Below are positions 14,349-27,600 of a stretch of DNA of 64,000 nt, piece after piece. How positions within the stretch are numbered: position 1 is the first letter of the stretch; each line of letters opens with the position of its first letter. Made by a program: the position numbers and the translations under genes. The notes below the pieces were generated by a model. That model did not search any database, was not told the DNA's origin, and was given only the letters and a program-made list of their open reading frames with translations. Source of the DNA: Ustulina deusta (Eukaryota; Ascomycota; Sordariomycetes; Xylariales; Xylariaceae); contig JAJNNX010000054.1 in the NCBI GenBank assembly GCA_023159155.1, positions 1 to 64,000 on the forward strand, read 5' to 3'.

Positions 14349-14601
14349 TATTGGGTAGCCAGGGGGTACAATATTATATATAACAAAAAAGTAAAATAAA
14401 TAACTATATATATCGATCTATCTTTCTAATTATCCGTCCAAAAGTAAGACTTTTGTACGGAGGATTCTTATATAATAAAAGAATTCTATATATATATACC
14501 GCTTATATAATTAGACCAACAGCTAATTACTAGTATTATATAAATAGTTTTATATATAGTTAGTAGTAGTTTTATATATAATTAATACTATTATTATAAT
14601 A
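14349..14601 (+). repeat. 5' LTR (253 bp)
   Basis: It begins TATTGGGTAGC (probably TGTTGGGTAGC before mutation) and ends TTATTATAATA, the degraded form of TTATTACAACA. It retains AAGACTTTTGTACGGAGGAT. The length is identical to the other four LTRs of this family. Confidence 0.75.
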
Positions 14602-14976
14602 CTAGCTTTTTTTTTTTTAATTATAACGCACTTTTATATAACTAGTAAAACAAATAAAAAATTTTAAACGTAAAAAAAATATAAACTATAGCATATAGCT
14701 AATCTATAATTACTAAAATTATCTAATAATATATTAAATTGCTATTTTTTCGAAAAGCTTTTTATAGTTTGCCTATTATATATAATTGCTTTCTATATAT
14801 GACTATTTTCTATACATAACTGCTTTCCGTACATAACTGCTTTTTATATATAACTGCTTTTTGTGCGCTGTTCAAAAGTGCTTAAGATTAAATAAAGCGT
14901 AACATTTGCAGCTATTATATATAAAACGGGCCGCTTTTGTACCGCCTTTCTTTTTTTTCTCCTTTTTTTTTTTAAG

Positions 14977-15010
<34 letters not shown>

Positions 15011-16148
15011 GTTTTAGCTATTATTTTAAAGTTATATTAATTTAAAAATAATAGTTATTATATAATAGCAGTAGTAATAATAATAATAGTAATAGCAGTA
15101 GTAATATTAATAATAGCAGTAATACTACTATTACTACTATTACTACTATTATTACTATTATATATAAAGCTTTTTTATTATTTTAAATATTATACTAATA
15201 GTAATAATAGTAGTATATCTATTACTACTTTTATTTATTTATATCTAGCGCTATTTATTTTAAGTAATGTTTTATAGTTTTAAAAATTTATTTATATAAA
15301 AAATAATAGCTATATAAAAATATATAGCTTCCTTATAAGGAGTTAGGCCTGCTAAGCTTTTATATAAACTTTTTATATAAATATATATAGATTTCTAGTT
15401 TTTATTTTTATATAAATAATTTTTAGTATATTTAATAACTAATATATTTTATTATATAATAAAATAAAATAAATACTACTATTACTACTTTATTTATTAA
15501 TATTATATTTTAAGTATTATTATTAAATATTTTTATAAATATTTAAGCTAAACTTATTTATTAAAAGAGCTACTTTTAGGCTATTTTAGTCTAAAATTAA
15601 AAAGTAGTATTTTTGCTTTACTTAGACAGTCTATATAATAGCTACTACTACTATACTAGAGCGCTATTTTTAGTATATTATTAAGTTTTTAGTTTTTAAA
15701 AAAGTATATATAGCGCTTATATCTAGTGCTTATATAAAGCGCAATGCTTTAAATATAATTAAAAAACAAAAAAAAGGAATAGTTATATGTTAGCTTTTCG
15801 GGGTATAAATAAATTTTTATTATTTTTTTTATATTTTTATATTTTTTTTAATATTTATATATAATGTTTGCTTTTTTATATATAGCCTAGTTATTAGCTA
15901 TTCTTATTATATAAATTTATTTTTTATAGTTTTTTAATAAATATTTCAATTCATATAAACAGTTTATTAGTAAAAACTAAAGTTTTTAATACTTAGTTTA
16001 AAGTACGCTTAATAAATATATTTACTAAATTATTTTTATTATTAATCTATTATACTTTAAAAATTTTTTTTTTATATACTCTCTAAAAAATATAATATTA
16101 ATTATTAGTTTTTTTTTTATATTATTTTTAGCTTAGCTAAACAATTAT
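14349..16148 (+). mobile_element. 5' half of the 253-bp-LTR retrotransposon, up to a nested insertion
   Basis: It starts with a 253-bp LTR (14349-14601) and then follows 24,033-25,635 of the complete copy: a poly-T tract, a TA-dinucleotide run at about 14,980-15,010, trinucleotide AGT/AAT/ACT runs at about 15,060-15,240, and onward. At 16148 the match is interrupted by another element and resumes at 20298. Bases before the LTR read TATAT. No coding frame survives. Confidence 0.7.
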
Positions 16149-16413
16149 TGCAGCAGGGCTGGTGCTAGCGGCCCGCTAGCAGCTGCGAATGTGGCTGCAC
16201 GTCAATTGTTAGCCGTATTCGGGCCGCCTGCAGCCCGAATCGGCTGATCTTCGGCTGCATTCAGAGGTTCGAATAGCTATAAAAGCCTTCGAACTTCTCA
16301 GAGCAACACTTATTTTAGACATATAACATTTATACTAGTTTTATAGTAGTAAGTGCTCTAGTTTGTTTTTGTTGTTTTAGTTGTTTTAGTGTCAAGTTGC
16401 CCCGTTCTTTTTT
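16149..16413 (+). repeat. 5' LTR of the nested element
   Basis: It starts TGCAGCAGGGCTGG and ends GTTGCCCCGTTCTTTTTT. It contains a 17-nt hairpin at 16164-16180 (arms GCTAGCGG and CCGCTAGC around one C) and a TATA box, TATAAAAG, at 16278-16285. It is far GC-richer than its surroundings. The end does not show the usual CA, which may reflect mutation or an unusual terminus. Confidence 0.8.
16278..16285 (+). promoter_or_regulatory. TATA box in 5' LTR
   Basis: TATAAAAG, preceded by GGTTCGAATAGC, is preserved at the same place in both LTRs (the second copy is at 20157-20164). Its position about 135 bp before the LTR end fits a U3 promoter with transcription starting in the R region. This is inferred from position and consensus only. 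Confidence 0.5.
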
Positions 16414-19400
16414 AATAGTATTTTTTTAGTAAAGCTATAATAAAGCAGTCCGCTATATAAATTTGTATATAACAATGCTTGTATATACTTATTGCTCCTC
16501 GGAGCATAACTTATAATCAGAAACTAATACTTAACGCTTTCCCATACAAATTACTATATAAATATATCTACAATACATTAATAAACTTAATGCTAGCTAT
16601 GCAAAAACCAACCTAGCCAACCTAGTCAGACCAACTAACTTAGCCAACCTATAAACAGCCAATTCTTTGTATAAATATACTTACAAGCAGCCTTCTATAT
16701 AAATCCATATATAAGTCTGCTTATAGCTATATATTTTCTAAAAAGCCTAGTTTGTTAGTTATATATGTTAAACAGCTAATTAAGCTTATTCTATATAACC
16801 AACCAGGCTAATTGCTATACTATTGATTAGCTTTGCTACTAGCTATACAATTAACTGCCGAATCCTTTGCTAGAATATACCTATAAACAACCTATTATAT
16901 AATTTTGTATATAAACTAGCTTATAACTATTTAAGTCTAAAGAAACTTTTAGGTAGCTACTCTAGTTAGTTAGCCAGGCTAGCAATATATATTAATTAGC
17001 TAATTTAGCTTAATTTGCGTTAATTAGTTAGTTTGTATGTTTATATATACGTTTGAGCAGTCCGCTATATAAATTACTATGCAAACATGCTCCTATTTGT
17101 ATGCTATACGTTATATATATAATATACCAATTAGTTAATCGCCCTTATTTTTTAGGCCTTGTTAGCCAGGCTAGTTATATACGTGTTAAACAGCCTAATT
17201 AGCCTATTGCCTTATTGGCTAGCTATATATATTATGTTATTTAGTTAGTTAACTAGTCAGTTCTTTTGTTAAAAAGTTGTTCGAGTAGACCTATATACTA
17301 TTTTGTATATAAATATATTTGTATGCCTTTTAGTCCAAAAAAAGTCTTTGTTCCAAGCTGCTGATTAATTAATTATCAGTTGATTAGCTAATTGTTTTTG
17401 CAAATATGTCCCTATTTAAATATACTTATAAGCCGAGTCCTATATAAGTTACTATACAAACTAGCTCGCAGATATATAGCTTTTAAAGAAGCCTTTGTTC
17501 TAGTCTGTAAATTAGCCTATTGCTGCTGTATTAATTAGTCAAGTTTATATTCGAATACTATATAAACAAGTTGCTATACAAGTTTATATATAGACCTGCT
17601 TGTATGCATATTGTCTATAAGAAGCTGTTGCTCCAAGTCCTTTGTTTAGTCCTTTAGTTAGCGTTTTATTAGCGATTAGCCGGATTCTCCGTTATAAATA
17701 GTCCTATAAACAGATCTTTATATATTTTATATATAAATATGCTTGTAGCGCTATAACTTATAAGAAGGTCCGCTCTAAGCTTTTGTTAGCTATATATATA
17801 CTTCTGTTTTTGTTAATTTTATTTGGTATTTTTGGTATTTTTAGCATTTTTACGGCGTTTTTAGCATTATTGGCATTTTTGGCATTTTTGTAGTTTTTTG
17901 TCATTTTTTAGGCTTTTAAACCGTTAATCAGTCAATTCTTTATACAAATCGCTATATAAACAAGTGCCCATATAGTTTTATATAGGAATCCGTTCGAATA
18001 TATATAGTCTATAAGAAGCATTGATTAGACTTTATTTTTAAAGCTTTGTTTTAAAAGCATTGTTTGTTTAGCTTTTGTTGCGGTATTTAGCGCTATATAT
18101 TGCCCTTTAAATTGTTGCATTATTAATCAGCTAGGCCTACTATATTTAGTAACATATAAATATATTCAAATACTAATCCGTATACAAATATATTTATAGC
18201 TTATAAAAGAATGTTTATTTATGGTTTTAATTAATAAATTGTTATGTTATTAATTAGCTAGTCTTTTGTTTAGCTTTTTGTTTTAATAGCTATACTGTTC
18301 AATCCTATATTTAATAGTTATACAAATAAATCCCTATACAATTTATATATAAATATACTTTTATATCTATAGTTTAAAACAAGCTATTGTTTAGCTAGCT
18401 AATTAATAGACTGCTATACTACTAATTAGCTAGATCAGGCCGTTCCAAACGTATTAATTAGGTATTAAATATATTAATTAGCGATTTAGCCGTTATATAC
18501 GCATATAAGCAGCCACCTATACTAATTAGTATATATATATATTTATATTTATATATTATACCCCGTTTGCTATTAATTAGCAATTTTGTTATATACGTAT
18601 TAATTAGCAAGTTTACTATATTTTTATGCGATTTTTAGCTATATTTGCTATTGATTAGCAAATTTGCCACGTTTTCATTTGTATATAAATAGGCGTACAT
18701 ATAGTTTTTTATGCGAACCTGCTTGTATATATATTAATCACTTACACAAAGGCCTTCCGATTAGCCCTATACTTTCTGTACTAATTAGTTTATTTGCTCG
18801 CTATGCTAATTAGTCAGTCTATATAAAAAACATAGGCATACAAGCAATTGCCTATACAATTTATATAGCAATTTGCTCTTACCTACACAACCTACACGTC
18901 CTACGCCTTACACACATAGCAATACACATATAGCGCTACAAATACAGCACAGCACTGCCGATTAATCAATATATTATTGCTGCGCTAATTAGTCAAAATC
19001 GCTATTACTATACTAACCAGTCAATCCGTTATATACAAGCAATTCTTATACTATTTTATATATAAACTTGTTTATAGTATACCTATATTATATGGTTAGC
19101 TATACTACCGATTAGTTTATTATTACTACAAATACAACATAGCACTAATAAATTATTATTGCTGCGCTAATTAGTTATTTAGTTGTGTACAAATAGCTCC
19201 CTATACTATTTTATATATAGACCTGTTTATATTATATATATTACATAATTATTGCAGTACTGCTAATTAATTCGTTATTGCTACGCTGATTAGCTATTTT
19301 ATATATGTATGCATAGCACTGCTGATTAGTTCGTTATTGCTGCGCTAATTAGCTATTTGCACTGCTGATTTATAATTTTTCTTTTATGTATAAGCGGCTA

Positions 19401-19865
19401 CCTATACTGATTTATATAAGGCTGCGCTTGTATATGCAATTTTTAAAGTTATTTATAAAGTCTATCTATCTACAAAGCTAATTAGTGCTTATTCTATAAA
19501 CTTTGACCCATATATATATTATTAGAAAATGTTACTGTAGTTATATAGAGATTTATATATATAAAAAGTAGTAAAAGCTATAGCGTAATTTTTTGCATAG
19601 AGATTTAGCTTAGGTTCGAAGTGGTAGCCAACTGTGGCACCCACCTAAGTTCTAACATAAAATACTAGCAAATACTGCTATATACGTCAGGTCTGGACAG
19701 AATTATATATGTTTTATATAAGAATATATTAAAGGAATACAAAAAAATAAGGCATTTAAAAAGCTAAAAAGTTATGTTATATAGGGCATACGGACTAAAA
19801 GAAAAACTATGGACCAAAGGAAATCTAGTATAATATATAACCGGTTTAGCAATCGGCTAATCAAA

Positions 19866-19945
19866 GGCTTAGTAGCTTAGTGGGTTAGAGCTAGTTCTTT
19901 TTTTTTCTAGGCTATTAAGGCCTAAGGGTTCGAGTAGGTGTTATG
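19866..19945 (+). other. tRNA-derived, Pol III-promoter-like sequence inside the nested element
   Basis: TAGCTTAGTGGGTTAGAGC at 19873-19891 fits an A-box and tRNA D-arm (stem GCTT/GAGC; C-to-T decay of GCTC/GAGC would explain the mismatch). GGTTCGAGTAG at 19927-19937 fits a B-box. The spacing is in the range of a tRNA with a long variable or intron-like middle that includes a T9 run. The 3' acceptor strand complementary to GGCTTAG is missing, so this is a tRNA-derived remnant and not a working tRNA. Confidence 0.4.
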
Positions 19946-20028
19946 TTATGTTGTCTTTTTTAGTGTTTTTAGCCCTGCAGTTGGATTCGAAGCTATCTAA
20001 AGAATAAAGCTCCGAATAAGAGAAGTTT

Positions 20029-20292
20029 GTAGTAAGGCTAGTACTAGCGGCCCGCTAGCAGCTACGAATGTAGCTGCACGTTAATTGTTAGCTGTATTCG
20101 GGCCGCCTGCGGCCCGAATCGGCTGATCTTCGGCTGCATTCAGGGGTTCGAATAGCTATAAAAGCCTTTGAACTTCTCAAAGCAACACTTACTTCAAATA
20201 TATAGCATTTATACTAGTTTTATAGTAATAGGTGCTCTAGTTTGTTTTTGTTGTTTTAGTTGTTTTAGTGTTGAGTTGCCCCGTCCTTTTTT
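20029..20292 (+). repeat. 3' LTR of the nested element
   Basis: It starts TGTAGTAAGGCT and ends GTTGCCCCGTCCTTTTTT. Differences from the 5' LTR are few, and many are C/T or G/A transitions (for example TGCAGCAGGG against TGTAGTAAGG). The hairpin at 20044-20060 and the TATAAAAG at 20157-20164 are retained. Confidence 0.8.
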
Positions 20293-20297
20293 ATTAT

Positions 20298-21597
20298 ATA
20301 ATAATTTTAAATCTAAATATAAAACAGCAAATATTAAAAATAAATTAAATATTTTTATAACTTTTTAAAAAATTATATAAAAAGTAATAATATTATTAAA
20401 ACTATTTATTATATTATATAATTTGTTAATTAAAATATTTTATATAATTTATTTATATTTGTTTAGATTTTAATATATAATATCTTTTTTAATTTTAAAG
20501 TTTAAGTTTATTATATTTTTTATCTAAGTTATATTTATAAAAATAAATAGCTTTATATAATAAAAATTAAATAAAATAAATATAAGTTTTTAAGTTAGGT
20601 TATTTTTTTAATATTTAATTTATTTATTTAATATTTTAATATTATATAATTATAGTTTAGTTATTTAAGCTATAATAATAGAGTTATATATAGCTTTTAG
20701 TTAGTATATATTACTAATATATATTTTTTAAGCTTATTAAAAAATATCAACTTAAATAAACCTTTTTATATAAAAATTAATTTTAGCTAAATTTTTAGTC
20801 TAGTTTTTTTAATATTAAACTTAATTAAATAGTTAAAAAATAAAGTTTTGCTTATTAAAGTTTTCTTTTTTTATATATTAAAAAGTTTAAAATTATAAAA
20901 CTTAAAGTATTGTTTGTTTATATTTTAGTTATTTTAAAAATATTTAAATTATTATATATAAGTAATAAATTTAAATTATATATAAATATTTATATTTTAA
21001 GTTTTTTTTAGTAGTATTAATAATAAGTTTTAAACTAGTATAGCTTAGATTTAGCTAAACTATATAAAAGTTATATAATTTATAAAATAGTTCTTAAAAA
21101 ATATTTATTTTTTAGTTCTAGAAATAAATAAGCATAAATATTATATAATAGTTTGTTTTTTAACTAAATATAAATTTAAGTAATATTTTTAAGCTTATAT
21201 AATATTTTAAAATTATATATAAAAATGGGTCTAAAGGCTAAAATTAATTATTAGTTTATTTATTAAATTATTAGCAATTAAATTAAAAAAAAATCTTTAA
21301 TATTATTATATTTTTATATAATTAGTTTTAATTTTTTATATAGTTTAATATTTTTTTTTTTTTTTATATAAAATAAAATTTAAAAATATATATTTTTTTA
21401 TATATATTTAAGTTATATATAATAAACTTAAAAATATTTTATATAATAAATTTATTAATTTTTATTATATCTGATTTTTTAAATAATTTTTTAAAAGTTA
21501 TAATAATTTTATTTATATAAAGCTTAGTTACTAGCTTAAAAACTTAATATTTTTTTGTAATTAAAAAGATTTATAATATTTAAATATTATATAAAGC
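20298..21597 (+). mobile_element. Continuation of the 5' half of the older retroelement
   Basis: From ATAATAATTTTAA the sequence follows about 25,641-27,035 of the complete copy. The similarity is lost after AAATATTATATAAAG near 21,597, at almost the same internal position where the inverted 3' half near 13,000 breaks off. No coding frame is seen. Confidence 0.65.
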
Positions 21598-23779
21598 TAT
21601 AGAAGCTTTATTTAACTGATCGTAACATTTAGTTTCTAGACTACTTTTTTTATTCTTTATTTTTTTTACAAAAAACTTTTATTAGCTATTAAAAATATTA
21701 TTTCTTTTTATATATACTATATATTATTTAAATAATTTTATATTTATAATCTTTCTAGCTTAATAAAATTATATATAAATAATTTTTAAATATATTAAAT
21801 TTTATATTAAATAAATAAAAATAATAAAAATATATTTTTTAAAATCTTTAAAATTAAAATTAATATAATTTTAATATAAATTTAACTATTAAAAATAAAG
21901 CTAGTTAAAATTAAATAAATTTTAAGCTCTTTAAGTTTTTGTTTATTAGTAGTTTTTTTAAAAAAAAACAAAATATTTATATATAAAGCTTATTTTTTAT
22001 ATTTTAAATAATAATATAATTTATTAAATAATTTTAATAAAATTTAATTTTTAATAAATATAAACTATAAATATATTAAAAATAAGTTTTAGTAATTTTT
22101 AATATAAAGCAAGCTTAGTAATAAAATTTTAATATAAAATTTTGTTTATTTTACTATTAAAGCAAATTTAAATAGTATTATATTTAAAACTATTATAATT
22201 TAATTAATATTTATATATTAATATATATATTAAAAATTAAAAATATTAATAATTTATATTAATAATATCATAATTATTAATTTATATTCTAATTAATAAA
22301 ACTTATTAAAAACTAACTAATTTTATATTTTTAAAATAAAATAAACTTATATAACTAATATTATAAAAATTTATATCTCTATTTAATATATATTAAGTTA
22401 ATTTAAGATAAAAAAATTATAAATTAATAATAAAAATATATAAAATATAATAGTTTAATTTATATTATTTCAAATATTAATTTTTTATATATATAACAAA
22501 ATATATAATCTTTTTTAAAAAATAATTTAAAGTTTATTAATAAGTTTATATATATTTATATTATATTTAGTTTATATTAATTTGATATTAAATATATTAA
22601 CATTTAAAAGTTTTTATATTTATTGTTTAATTTAAAATATAATATATTTATTTTGTATAAATAAAATTTTGAAAAAAAAATCTAGTTATAAAATTAATAC
22701 TAGCTATAATTAATAAAAACTTATATAATATTTATTATAGTATAATATAGCTTTTTTTATTTAAAAAGAATTATTTAAAATAATTTTAATTTAAATAATT
22801 TTTAAAAATAATATATATTAAGCTTTTTAAAATTAATTATATAACTAGTATAAAATAAATTATATTTTTAAATATTTTTTTATAATATAAAAATAAATAA
22901 AAACTATTTTAAAGTTTATATGCCATTAAATATAATAAAAAAGTGAATTTATTTAATAGTTTATATAAATAAACTATTAAACTAAAAAAATATATTAATT
23001 TATATTATAAATTATTTATTATTATTTTAATTTATATATAGTATTTTTATAAAAGTTTAAATAAAAAATATATTTTAAAATAAATTGATTTATTTAAATA
23101 TTAATTATAATATATATATAAACTATAATTTTTATTATAATACTATTTAATATATTTATAATATAAAAATCAGCAAAGAAAATTTAAAACTATTAAATTA
23201 TTAGTTTTTTAATATTATAAAATATTAATAAATAAAAAGTTTTAAGTTTTAAAATATTTGAATATTAAAAAAACTAAATATAAATAAAGCTTGTTTTTTT
23301 ATTATAATATATTTATATATATAATATAACTTAATAATTATATAAATATATTATGCTTTAATTATTATTATAATATTATATATATAATAAAAAAATTAAA
23401 ATTAAATTTGACTTGAATATAATTTAAAAAGATTTATTTAAAAAGTTATAATTTAACTTAAAACTTAAGTATTATTTATTTTAAATTTATATTCTATTTG
23501 TTTTATTTATGTTTTATTTTTTTATTTTTTTATAAATAATATAATAAAAAAAATTTTAAATATTATTAATTTTTTTTATAGAAAAAACTATATAAATTAA
23601 TTTTAAATTTATTTTAAATTTATATAAAACTCATTTTTATTATATAAATTTAAAAAAATAAAGCTAGTAAACTATTTCTTTATAAAAACTATTTTAAAAA
23701 ATATAATAATAATAATAAATTAAAAATAATAAAACAAAGCAAAGCTATTTTAATATTAGTTTAAATTTAATATAAATTT
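21598..23779. other. AT-rich stretch, no feature recognised
   Basis: About 2.2 kb of A/T sequence with no open frame and no repeat partner that I could identify by eye. It ends in AATTT (23775-23779), the left target duplication of the complete retroelement. Confidence 0.5.
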
Positions 23780-24032
23780 TGTTAGGTAGCTAAGGGGTAC
23801 AATATTATATATAATAAAAAGATAAAATAAATAACTATATATATCAATTTATTTTTTTAACTATCCGTACAAAAATAAGACTTTTATATAAAAGATTCTC
23901 ATATAATAAAGGAATTCTATATATATATACCACCTACGCAATTGGACCAATAGCTAATTATTAGTATTATACAAATAGTCTTGTATGCAGTTAGTAGTAG
24001 CTTCGTACGTAGTTAATACTATTATTACAACA
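23780..24032 (+). repeat. 5' LTR of the complete retrotransposon
   Basis: It begins TGTTAGGTAGCTAAGGGGTA and ends TATTATTACAACA, with TGTT/AACA inverted ends. It is 253 bp long. Confidence 0.85.
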
Positions 24033-24359
24033 CTAGCTCTTTTTTCTTTTAATTGTAGTGCACTTCTATATAACTACCAAAAGAAATAAGAAATTTTAAG
24101 CGTAAAAAAAATATAAACTATAGCATATAGCTAATTTATAACTAATAAAATTATCTAATAATATATTAAATTATTATTTTTTTAAAAAGCTTTTTATAGT
24201 TTGTTTATTATATATAACTATTTTTTATATATAACTATTTTTTATATATAACTGCTTTTTATATATAACTGCTTTTTATATATTATTTAGAAGTGCTTAA
24301 GATTAGATAAAGCGTAACACTTGTAGCTATTATATATAAAACGGGCCGTTTTTATATTG

Positions 24360-24379
<20 letters not shown>

Positions 24380-24390
<11 letters not shown>

Positions 24391-24400
24391 GTATATATAC

Positions 24401-24437
<37 letters not shown>

Positions 24438-24558
24438 TATTATACATATGCTCTAGCTATTATTCCAAAGTTATATTAACCTAGAAATAATAATTATTAT
24501 ATAATAATAGCAATAATAATAGCAATAGTAATAGCAGTAATATTATTAGTAATAGTAG

Positions 24559-24590
<32 letters not shown>

Positions 24591-24600
24591 TTACTATTAT
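24380..24600. repeat. Microsatellite cluster (poly-T, TA, CA, CTA)
   Basis: A T run at about 24,360-24,388 is followed by a TA run, an ACACAC run at about 24,420-24,436, then mixed AAT/AGT/ACT triplets and a CTA run at about 24,552-24,592. The corresponding region of the other copy (about 14,960-15,200) shows TA and triplet runs but not the CA run. Confidence 0.8.
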
Positions 24601-27600
24601 ATATAAAACTTTTTTATTATTTTAAATATTATACTAATAGCAATCTAAGCAGTATTATTAGTAGTAATAATAATAGCAGCATATTTACTGCTGCTCCTGC
24701 CTACTTATATTTAGCGCTACCTGCCCTAGGTAGCGTTTTATAGTTTTAAAATTTTGTTTGTACAAAAAATAATAGCTGCATAAAAATATATAGCTTTTTT
24801 ATAAGGAATTAAGCCTGCTAGGCCTTTATATAAACTTTTTATATAAATATATATATATTTTTAATTTTTATTTTTATATAAATAATTCTTAATATATTTA
24901 ATAGCTAATATATTTCGTTATATAATAGGATAAAAAAAGCACTATTATTGCTACTTTATTTATTAATATTATATTTTAAGTATTATTATTAAACGTTTTT
25001 ATAAATATTTAAGCTAAGTTTATTTGCTAAAAAGGCTATTTTTGGGCTATTTTGGTCTAAAGTTAAAAAGTAGTATCCCTGCTTTATATAAATAGTTTAT
25101 GTAATAGCTACCGCTACTACACTGGGGCGCTATTTTTAGCGTATTGTTAGGTTTTTAGTTTTTAAGGAAGTATATGCAGCGCTTATATCTAGCGCTCGTA
25201 CGAAACGTAATGCTTTAACCGCAGTTAGAAAAAAAAAAAAAAAAGTTTATTTAAGAGAAGGGGAGATAGTTGTACGTTAGCCTTTCGGAATATAAATAAA
25301 TTTTTGTTATCTTTTTTATATTTTTTTATTTTTTTTAATACTTATATATAATGTTTGCTTTTTTATATATAGCTTAGTTATTAGCTATTTTTTATTATAT
25401 AAATATATTTTTTATAGTTTTTTAATAAGTATTTTAATTTATATAAACAGCTTATTAATAAAAACTAGAGTTTTTAATATTTAGTTTAAAATATATTTAA
25501 TAAATATATTTATTAGGTTGTTTTTATTATTAATCTATTATATTTTAAAAAAAAAAAAATTTTATATAATTTTTAAAAAAATATAATATTAATTATTAGT
25601 TTTTTTTTTTATATTATTCCTAGTTTAACTAAGTAATTATATAATAATTTTAAGTTTAAATATAAAATAATAAATATTAAAAATAGGTTAAATATTTTTA
25701 TAATTTTTTAAAAAGTTATATAAAAAGCAATAGTACTATTAAAACTATTTATTATACTATATAATTTGTTTATATTTATTTAAATTTTAATATATAATAT
25801 TTTTTTTAATTTTAAAGTTTAGGTTTGTTATATTTTTTATATAAGTTTTAATTACTAATATAATAATAAAGCTAAACTAAAAAATTATATCTATATTATT
25901 TATAAATAAGCTGTTTATAAAAATAAATAGTTTTATATAATAAAAATTAAATAAAATAAATATAAGTTTTTAAGTTAAGTTATTTTTTTATTATTTAATT
26001 TATTTGTTTAATATTTTAATATTATATAATTATAGTTTAGTTATTTAAGCTATAATAATAAAATTATATATAGTTTTTAGTTAGTATATATTACTAATAT
26101 ATATTTTTTAGGTTTGTTAAAAAATATAAATTTAAATAAACCTTTTTATATAAAAGTTAATTTTAGCTAAATTTTTAGTTTAGCTTTTTTAGGTTATTAT
26201 AATATTATATTTATATAAAGAAATCTTTTTACTATTAAACTTAATTAAATAGTTAGAAAATAAAGTTTTTTTTAGTTTTATATAAAGTTTTGCTTGCTAA
26301 AATTCTTTTTTTTTATATATTAAAAAGTTTAAAGTTATAAAACTTAAAATATTATTTGTTTATATTTTAGTTATTCTAAAAATATCCGGGCTATTATATA
26401 TAAATAATGAATATAAGTTATATATAAATATTTATATTTTAAATTTTTTTTAGTAGTATTAATAGTAAGTTTTAAACTAGTATAGCCTAGATTTAGCCAA
26501 GCTATATAAAAGTTATATAATTTATAGGATAGTTTTTAAAAAATATTTATTTTTTAGCTTTAGAAATAAATAGGCATAAATATTGCGCGATAGCTTGTTT
26601 TTTAATTAAATATAAGCTTAAGTAATATTTTTAAGTTTATATAATATTCTAAAATTATATATAAAAATAGGTCTAAAAACTAAAATTAGCTATTAGTTTA
26701 TTTGTTAGATTATTAGCAATTAAGTTAAGATTATATTTTTTTTAGTATTATTATATCTTTATATAACTAGTTTTAATTTTTTGTATAGCTTAGTATTTTT
26801 ATTTTTTATTTTTTATATAAAGCAAAATTTAAAAATATATTTTTTTTTATATATATTTAAGTTATATATAATAAACTTAAAAATATTTTATATAATAAGT
26901 TTGTTAATTTTTATTATATTTAACTTTTTAAATAGTTTTTTAAAAGTTATAATAATCCTATTTATATAAAGCTTAGTTACTAGCTTAAAAGTTTAATATT
27001 TTTTTATAGTTAAAAAATTTTATAGTATTTAAACATTATATAATAAATATATAGTAAGTTTTTTTTTAGCTAGCTATGTTTTTTTTGTATTACTATTAGT
27101 TACATTAGTTATATATTATTATTTTTCATATTTTTAGTTTAAGCATTTTTTATATAATAATATAGTTTAATTTATATATAATAGAAATATATTAGCCCGT
27201 TTATTAAAACAATAATTATATCTAATTTTTTAATTGCTTCGATTTTATATAAGCTTTTCTATTTTTTTTTTTTTTTATACTAAAACTTTGCTATAGAAAA
27301 AAAATATAAATATATTGTGTAAAAATAGTCCATTTTGTTTTTTAATAATATAGTTAATTTTAACTTTTATATAGTTTTTACGTAGCATTTTTATTATGTT
27401 TTAAATAGCTATTGCCCTTTATATAAAGGTTAGAAAAAAAAGAAAATTTTTATTAATATATAGGTATGCTCTAAAAACAAAAAAAGTTGATACAAAGCTA
27501 TTTAGTCTAGCTGTATTGTTTAACGCTTTAACTGCTATTTATAAAATTAATTTATTATTTGTTTATATATTAATTCTTTTTTTAAAAATATTATATATAC

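Larger units (their letters stand above)
16149..20292 (+). mobile_element. 4.1-kb non-coding LTR element nested in the older retroelement
   Basis: Direct repeats at 16149-16413 (265 bp) and 20029-20292 (264 bp) flank a 3.6-kb interior. ATTAT at 16144-16148 and 20293-20297 is the target duplication. The uninterrupted site is seen in the complete retroelement copy near 25,640, where ATTAT runs straight into ATAATAATTTTAAG. The LTRs keep many CpG and GC-rich words and a TATAAAAG box. The interior has no usable reading frame and consists largely of degenerate copies of a unit of roughly 150-200 bp, with recurring CTATATAAA, TGCTTGTAT, TCTATAAGAAG and ATTAATTAGT-like words. This fits a non-autonomous LTR element with a satellite-like interior. 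The short ORF across the 3' LTR is not credible as a gene. Confidence 0.8.

Noticed and set aside
16414..20028. CRISPR-like or regular tandem array in the nested element
   Set aside because: The repeats are degenerate and irregular, with no uniform repeat-spacer pattern, and the host is a eukaryote.
20168..20368. 66-codon plus-strand ORF
   Set aside because: It lies across the 3' LTR end and runs into A/T flank; hydrophobic low-complexity content, not conserved in the other LTR.
26781..26969. 62-codon plus-strand ORF rich in Ile, Phe, Tyr
   Set aside because: Product of A/T composition inside a RIP-degraded retroelement.
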